From Actinomycetes bacterium (lineage in GTDB: Bacteria; Actinomycetota; Thermoleophilia; Gaiellales; Gaiellaceae), in NCBI GenBank assembly GCA_025350775.1, contig JANXXF010000320.1, forward strand, positions 1-8,522: a DNA stretch of 8,522 nt, in the 5' to 3' direction. Position numbers and translations under genes: made by a program. Shown here piece by piece: positions 5,592 to 8,522 of the stretch. The notes beneath the pieces are model-generated. The model saw only the letters and a program-made list of their open reading frames with translations, ran no database searches and had not been told where the DNA came from. Every line of letters starts with the position of its first letter. The first letter of the stretch is position 1.

Positions 5592-6610
5592 TCCTGTTCC
5601 TCCTCCGTAGTGGTGAGCAGGAGCCAGAGGCCGTCGCCGCCGCCGGCGGCGACCTGCTCGCCGAGCGCGCGCGCCCACTGCTCCTCCGATCCGAACTCGT
5701 CGCGCCAGGCCCAGAGGCGCAGCGTGAAGTGGTGGAGCCGGTGCTCCTCCGTGTAGCCGAGCGCGCCGTGCACCTGGTGCGCGATCTCGGCGGCGCGCGT
5801 CGCCGCCTCGCCGGCGCGGATCTTGGCGCTCGCCACGCGCAGCAGGTCAGGCCGCTCGACCGCCGCGTCGACCGCCGCGCGCGCCGCCATGACCTCGCCG
5901 GCGAGGAGCGCGATCTCCTGCTGCACCGCCTGGAAGCGCCCGATCGGCCGGCCGAACTGCACGCGCTCGCCCGAGTACTGCACCGTCAGCTCGAGGACGC
6001 GCTCGAGCGCCCCGGCGATGGCGGCCGCGCGCGCGAGCGCGCCGCGACGGTGGAACGCCTCGGCGTCGATCCGGTCACCGACCGCCCCGACCTGCGCAGC
6101 GTCGATCCGCACGCCGTCAAACGCGACGTCGTCGCGCGGCTCACCGGCCAGATTCGCGGAGAGGGAGAGCGTCGCCTGCTGCACCGGCACCAGCGCGACC
6201 TGCCCGCCGGCGAGCACGGCGATCCGCTCGACCGCCCGCGCCCACGGCACGCGCGGCGCGGCGCCGTCCAGCAGCCAGCCGTCGCCGTCGCGGCGCAGCG
6301 CGAGCGACCCGCCGGCCGCAGCCGTCAAAGGGCCTTCCGGCACGGCCAGTCCGGCCGCCGCCAGCAGCCAGCCCGCCAGCAGCCCCGTCTCGGCGATCGG
6401 CCCCGGCGCCGCATGCCGCGCGGCGACGCGCACGACCAGGGTCGCCTCGTCGAGGCCGCCACCACCACCGCCGGCCTCTTCTGGCACGCCCGCCAGCGTC
6501 AGCCCGGCCTCCTCGAGGCGCTGCCACATCGCCGCCGGGTCGGCGCCGTCCTTCAGCTCCCGCGCGAACAGCTCGGCGAGGGTCTCCTCGAGCAGCTTCA
6601 GCTCGCTCAT
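5588..6610 (-). CDS. Acyl-CoA dehydrogenase family protein, small non-catalytic-type subunit
   Basis: This 340-aa protein is shorter than a typical 380-400 aa acyl-CoA dehydrogenase. Its N-terminal helical and middle beta domains are degenerate, with no MSEP.(A/S)GSD signature. The C-terminal domain is clear: ERVQFGRPIGRFQAVQ at 215-230, then HQVHGALGYTEEHRLHHFTLRLW at 278-300 and WRDEFGSEEQWA. This matches small subunits of heteromeric actinobacterial dehydrogenases such as FadE27/FadE29-type partners. No Glu is seen at the helix-G position (near GALARAA, 190-196), and no YEGT motif, so the active base probably comes from the upstream large subunit. A run of six glycines lies at 47-52. The ATG at 6608-6610 overlaps the preceding stop (ATGA) and has only a weak SD, implying coupling. 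Its TEEEQE tail encodes the ribosome-binding site of the next gene. Cytoplasmic flavoprotein. Confidence 0.88.
   Translation of the reverse strand: MSELKLLEETLAELFARELKDGADPAAMWQRLEEAGLTLAGVPEEAGGGGGGLDEATLVVRVAARHAAPGPIAETGLLAGWLLAAAGLAVPEGPLTAAAGGSLALRRDGDGWLLDGAAPRVPWARAVERIAVLAGGQVALVPVQQATLSLSANLAGEPRDDVAFDGVRIDAAQVGAVGDRIDAEAFHRRGALARAAAIAGALERVLELTVQYSGERVQFGRPIGRFQAVQQEIALLAGEVMAARAAVDAAVERPDLLRVASAKIRAGEAATRAAEIAHQVHGALGYTEEHRLHHFTLRLWAWRDEFGSEEQWARALGEQVAAGGGDGLWLLLTTTEEEQE
5599..5606 (-). promoter_or_regulatory. Strong Shine-Dalgarno (GGAGGAGG) for the crotonase gene
   Basis: Read on the minus strand, GGAGGAGG ends 7 nt before the crotonase ATG. It is formed by the last base of the final Thr codon and the Glu codons of the small dehydrogenase subunit's TEEEQE tail. 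This decides the start choice at 5591. It is the best ribosome-binding site in the operon, so the crotonase may be translated more independently than its coupled neighbours. Confidence 0.85.
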
Positions 6611-7752
6611 CGCACGCCCAGCCCGCGGGCGACGATGCCGCGCATGATCTCGCTCGTGCCCGCGCGCAGCGTGAACCCGGGACCCGCCAGGATCGCCTGG
6701 GCGACCAGCTCCTCGAGCCGTCCGCCGGCGCCCAGATGCGGCTCGATCGGCAGCTGGAGGCGGGCCAGCTCGGTGACCGCGCGCTCGTAGCGGGTGCCGA
6801 CCTCCTTGACGAGCGCGGCTTCGACGAGCGGCGTCTCCCCGGCCTCGAGGGCGGCCGCGACCGACCGCGACAGGCGCCGTAGCGCGACGAGCTGCGCGAC
6901 GAGCCGCCCGATCGCCGCTGCGCGGGCCGCATCTGGCGCCGGGCCTACGGCCCGCACGAGCTCCGCGAGCACCGGATAGGTGCTGAGCAGCCGCTCCGGC
7001 CCGCTGCGCTCGTACGCGAGCTCCGACATCACCTGCGTCCAGCCAGCGCCGAGCGTGCCCAGCACGAGCGCGTCCGGCACGAACACGTCGTCGAGGACGA
7101 CCTCGTTGAAGTGGTGCTCGCCGCTGAGGAGCGCGATCGGCCGCACGTCGACACCGGGCGCCTGCAGGTCGACGATCAGCTGGCTGAGGCCCTCATGCCG
7201 GCTCTCACCGGCGGGCCCGGTGCGGCAGAGAGTGAGCATGAAGTGGCTGTGGTGGGCATGGCTCGTCCAGACCTTGCGGCCGGTGACGAGAAAGCCGCCG
7301 TCGACGGGGGTCGCCGCGGTCGTCACCGACGCGAGGTCGGAGCCGGAGTCGGGCTCGCTCATTCCGAGCGAGAAGAAGCACTCACCGCGGGCGATCAGTG
7401 GCAGGAAGCGCTCGCGCTGATCTTCGGTCCCGTAGTGGAGCAGGAGCGGTGCCGTCTGGCGGTCGGCGATCCAGTGCGCCGCAACCGGGGCACCTGCCGC
7501 GAGCAGCTCCTCGGTGACGACGTAGCGCTCGAGCACGCTGCGGCCGTGACCGCCGTAACGGACGGGGATCGTCATGCCGATGAAGCCGCCCACGCCGAGA
7601 CGCCGGCTGAAGCAGGGGTCGTGGCCTGCGAGCCACGCGTCGCAGAGCGGTACGAACTCCTCCGTGGCGAGGAACGCGCGCACCTCTGCGCGCAGCTCGG
7701 CCTCGTGTGGCAGCGGCGCCGGCTGGCGTAGCTCGAGCGCCCGGTACGTCAC
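6607..7752 (-). CDS. Acyl-CoA dehydrogenase family protein, large (catalytic-type) subunit
   Basis: This 381-aa flavoprotein has a full acyl-CoA dehydrogenase layout. The N-terminal helical domain runs to about residue 125, with IPVRYGGHG at 62-70. The beta domain carries the family signature MSEPDSGSDLASV (131-143) and GRKVWTSHA (158-166). The C-terminal helical domain ends in RAGTSEIMRGIVARGLG. It would introduce an alpha-beta double bond into an acyl-CoA and pass electrons to ETF. The C-terminal base of medium-chain enzymes (Glu of YEGT) is replaced by A364. E248 in ELAYERSGP lies near the helix-G base position used by isovaleryl-CoA dehydrogenase and FadE26-type subunits, and is the likely catalytic residue. 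The start is GTG at 7750-7752 behind a moderate AGGACGG. It overlaps the small-subunit start (ATGA), which suggests an alpha2beta2 enzyme. The substrate is not identifiable; bulky or steroid-like chains are one option. Confidence 0.92.
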   Translation of the reverse strand: MTYRALELRQPAPLPHEAELRAEVRAFLATEEFVPLCDAWLAGHDPCFSRRLGVGGFIGMTIPVRYGGHGRSVLERYVVTEELLAAGAPVAAHWIADRQTAPLLLHYGTEDQRERFLPLIARGECFFSLGMSEPDSGSDLASVTTAATPVDGGFLVTGRKVWTSHAHHSHFMLTLCRTGPAGESRHEGLSQLIVDLQAPGVDVRPIALLSGEHHFNEVVLDDVFVPDALVLGTLGAGWTQVMSELAYERSGPERLLSTYPVLAELVRAVGPAPDAARAAAIGRLVAQLVALRRLSRSVAAALEAGETPLVEAALVKEVGTRYERAVTELARLQLPIEPHLGAGGRLEELVAQAILAGPGFTLRAGTSEIMRGIVARGLGVR

Positions 7753-7850
7753 AGCGGCCCGTCCTGGGGACGTCGGTCGGTGGGCTCTCCGGCCGCCATC
7801 TCCCTGTAGCCCTCGGCCGGGAGCACGGCGCCTGCCTGCAGACCCGTCAT
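7749..7850 (-). CDS. Possible 33-aa upstream ORF coupled to the dehydrogenase gene
   Basis: An ATG at 7848-7850 opens a 33-codon frame (MTGLQAGAVLPAEGYREM, then 15 more residues) that ends in TGA overlapping the dehydrogenase GTG as GTGA, the same type of join used throughout this operon. By hand count about 28 of 33 codons end in G or C, as in real genes here, but most frames in DNA this GC-rich do too. A GGGAAG stretch precedes the ATG. The peptide resembles nothing I recognise. It could be a leader peptide, the remnant of a displaced gene end, or chance. Confidence 0.25.
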   Translation of the reverse strand: MTGLQAGAVLPAEGYREMAAGEPTDRRPQDGPL

Positions 7851-7894
7851 CGGCTTCCCGGTCTCACTGTGTCGGCGTTCGGCACGCGGCGGCC

Positions 7895-7904
7895 AGCATA
7901 ACCT
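7895..7904. promoter_or_regulatory. Overlapping weak -10 candidates on both strands
   Basis: TAACCT (7899-7904, plus strand) could serve the SLATT-type gene with an untranslated leader of about 46 nt. TATGCT (7900 down to 7895, minus strand) could serve the dehydrogenase operon, with a leader of about 38 nt to the possible small ORF. Both fit TANNNT, but neither has a recognisable -35 hexamer at 16-18 nt. If both are real they overlap, so the two promoters would compete. Confidence 0.2.
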
Positions 7905-7907
7905 TTC

Positions 7908-7917
7908 CGGATATCCG
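7908..7917. promoter_or_regulatory. 10-bp perfect palindrome, candidate operator
   Basis: CGGATATCCG is self-complementary and lies within 2 nt of the centre of the surrounding 11-nt inverted repeat, just downstream of the plus-strand -10 candidate. A repressor bound here could block both divergent promoters. It does not match the KstR or KstR2 consensus as I remember them. The regulator is unknown. Confidence 0.35.
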
Positions 7918-7945
7918 ACCCCGACCATCCCTGACGTGCCGAACG

Positions 7946-7951
7946 AGGAGG
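7946..7951 (+). promoter_or_regulatory. Shine-Dalgarno AGGAGG deciding the SLATT-gene start
   Basis: AGGAGG lies 5 nt before the GTG at 7957-7959. An in-frame GTG at 7936 would extend the protein by seven residues but would place this SD inside the coding region and has no SD of its own. The downstream start was therefore chosen. Confidence 0.85.
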
Positions 7952-7956
7952 AAGCC

Positions 7957-8454
7957 GTGAACGATGTCATCCGGGCTGCTGAGGATCTATCCACGTGGAT
8001 TGACACCCAACGCGCCGCACACTTCGCCGCGAGCGACCGGCTCGGGCTGGTCCATTACGTGCTCGGCTTCCTGGTGATAGCCGTTTCCGCCGTCGTCTCC
8101 GGCACCGTCCTCCAGGCCACGAACGGCAACCCGAGCGCGGCGCTGACGATCACCGCCGGAGCCCTCGGCGCCGCTGTCGTCGTCCTCACGTCCGTCCAGA
8201 CGACGTTTAAGCTCGGCGAGCGCGCCGAGCAGCATCGCAGTGCGGCGGCCGGCTTCGGCCGGATCCAGCGTCGGCTCGAGATCTTCAGCCACCGGCGCCA
8301 CCCCGACGTCGACAGCGCGTGGGACGAGCTGCTCGCGATCGCCGAAGACATTGGCAACGTCGAGAGCGGGGCACCAGGCTTCCTCCGCAGCTCGTACGAG
8401 CGGGCCCGGCGCGGCGTCATCTCCGACCTGGCCGCGAAGAGGCCCCTCGAGTAA
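7957..8454 (+). CDS. SLATT-type two-transmembrane protein (orphan predicted membrane effector)
   Basis: This 165-aa protein has a soluble N-terminal helix (about 1-28), TM1 at about 31-52 (LVHYVLGFLVIAVSAVVSG), a short polar loop (ATNGNP), TM2 at about 61-83 (AALTITAGALGAAVVVLTS) and a long charged helical tail. The tail includes FKLGERAEQHRSAAAGFGRI (84-103), then QRRLEIF. The N-helix/2TM/long-helix layout with conserved H/R/Y-type tail positions is typical of SLATT domains, proposed pore-forming effectors linked to CD-NTase, SLOG and other nucleotide-signalling conflict systems. No such partner lies in this window. Codons include CTA, ATT, ATA and TTT, rare in its neighbours, which hints at transfer. 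It is transcribed against the catabolic genes, and its TAA abuts the CoA-transferase stop with no gap. The two-TM call is firm; the SLATT assignment is by pattern and probable; defence function is inference. Confidence 0.75.
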   Translation: MNDVIRAAEDLSTWIDTQRAAHFAASDRLGLVHYVLGFLVIAVSAVVSGTVLQATNGNPSAALTITAGALGAAVVVLTSVQTTFKLGERAEQHRSAAAGFGRIQRRLEIFSHRRHPDVDSAWDELLAIAEDIGNVESGAPGFLRSSYERARRGVISDLAAKRPLE

Positions 8455-8522
8455 CTAGACGACGCCCGACTCGCGCAGCAGCGTGATCTCCTCGGACGTG
8501 TAGCCGAGCGCGCCGAGCACCT
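8455..8522 (-). CDS. CaiB/BaiF family class III CoA-transferase, C-terminal end only
   Basis: Only the last 21 codons and the TAG stop are in the window: VLGALGYTSEEITLLRESGVV. This matches the usual end of class III CoA-transferases (formyl-CoA transferase/CaiB type), where an L..LGY..EEI..LR..GV(V/I) tail closes the protein. Such enzymes move CoA from a donor thioester to an acid. The catalytic Asp lies far upstream, outside the window. The gene points the same way as the dehydrogenase operon and may once have been contiguous with it, but the SLATT-type gene now separates them on the other strand. The family call rests on a short tail. Confidence 0.65.
   Translation of the reverse strand, partial: VLGALGYTSEEITLLRESGVV

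Larger units (their letters stand above)
7876..7945. promoter_or_regulatory. Perfect 11-nt inverted repeat flanking the divergent promoter region
   Basis: CGTTCGGCACG (7876-7886) and CGTGCCGAACG (7935-7945) are exact reverse complements separated by 48 nt. The right arm abuts the Shine-Dalgarno sequence of the SLATT-type gene, and the pair encloses the AT-richer core of the gap between that gene and the dehydrogenase operon. It may be paired operator sites for a looping regulator, an RNA stem if transcription starts upstream of 7876, or insertion-derived terminal repeats. No cognate regulator gene is in view. Confidence 0.55.

Noticed and set aside
4225..5610. A 461-codon plus-strand open frame
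   Set aside because: It is antisense to the crotonase and ligase genes, both with clear family motifs, and its translation is Arg/Ala/Ser-rich without recognisable domains: a shadow of GC-rich coding DNA.
5729..6790. A 353-codon plus-strand open frame
   Set aside because: It is antisense to the two dehydrogenase subunits, with Arg-rich low-complexity sequence, no SD and no family motif.
7876..7945. The 11-nt inverted repeat as ends of an insertion sequence
   Set aside because: The interior is only 48 nt with no transposase, and no flanking target duplication was seen.
7957..8454. A complete CBASS-like defence system
   Set aside because: No nucleotidyltransferase, SLOG or other sensor gene is in the window; both neighbours are CoA-ester metabolism genes. 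Only an effector-type protein can be supported.
1..8522. tRNA, rRNA, CRISPR array or riboswitch
   Set aside because: No regularly spaced repeats, cloverleaf-like segments or conserved aptamer motifs were noticed; almost all sequence is protein-coding and gaps are 0-204 bp.

Overview
The base composition is very GC-rich, many starts are GTG, operon joins are ATGA-type, and the gene content is CoA-ester catabolism. Together these suggest a high-GC actinobacterium, possibly of the Thermoleophilia/Solirubrobacter type or a metagenomic relative; this is inference, since no marker gene is present. Every call rests on motif reading, with no database search.

Left block (1-2125, minus strand): a three-gene cluster runs GAF-domain protein -> SMP-30/gluconolactonase-like protein -> GMC-family flavin oxidoreductase, the last cut off by the window edge. 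GAF and SMP-30 overlap by ATGA, and a 37-nt gap carrying a 12-nt direct repeat precedes GMC. An alcohol oxidoreductase beside a lactonase suggests oxidation of a sugar- or alcohol-like substrate to a lactone, then hydrolysis. Divergent from this block (2235-2609, plus strand) is a small free-standing protein resembling the C-terminal domain of allophanate hydrolase. It is probably expressed from a leaderless GTG start.

Main block (2656-7752, minus strand, convergent with the previous gene): a tightly packed acyl-CoA operon. Its order is acyl-CoA dehydrogenase large subunit -> small subunit -> crotonase-family protein -> fused ADP-forming acyl-CoA ligase (ATP-grasp half first). The first two joins are ATGA overlaps; the last is a 40-nt overlap, or a 4-nt one if a CTG start is used. 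The two dehydrogenase subunits look like a heteromeric pair of the actinobacterial steroid-side-chain type. The crotonase lacks both classical hydratase glutamates. The ligase could load CoA onto the substrate, or recover ATP from the product acyl-CoA.

Right edge (7753-8522): the last codons of a CaiB/BaiF class III CoA-transferase, also on the minus strand, probably belong to the same catabolic region. Between it and the dehydrogenase, in the opposite orientation, sits a 165-aa two-TM protein of SLATT type. SLATT is a predicted membrane effector domain known from nucleotide-signalling conflict and defence systems. Its stop codon abuts the CoA-transferase stop with no gap. The 204-bp region between it and the dehydrogenase holds a perfect 11-nt inverted repeat around a 10-bp palindrome. 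This orphan SLATT gene and its promoter region are the most interesting part of the window.
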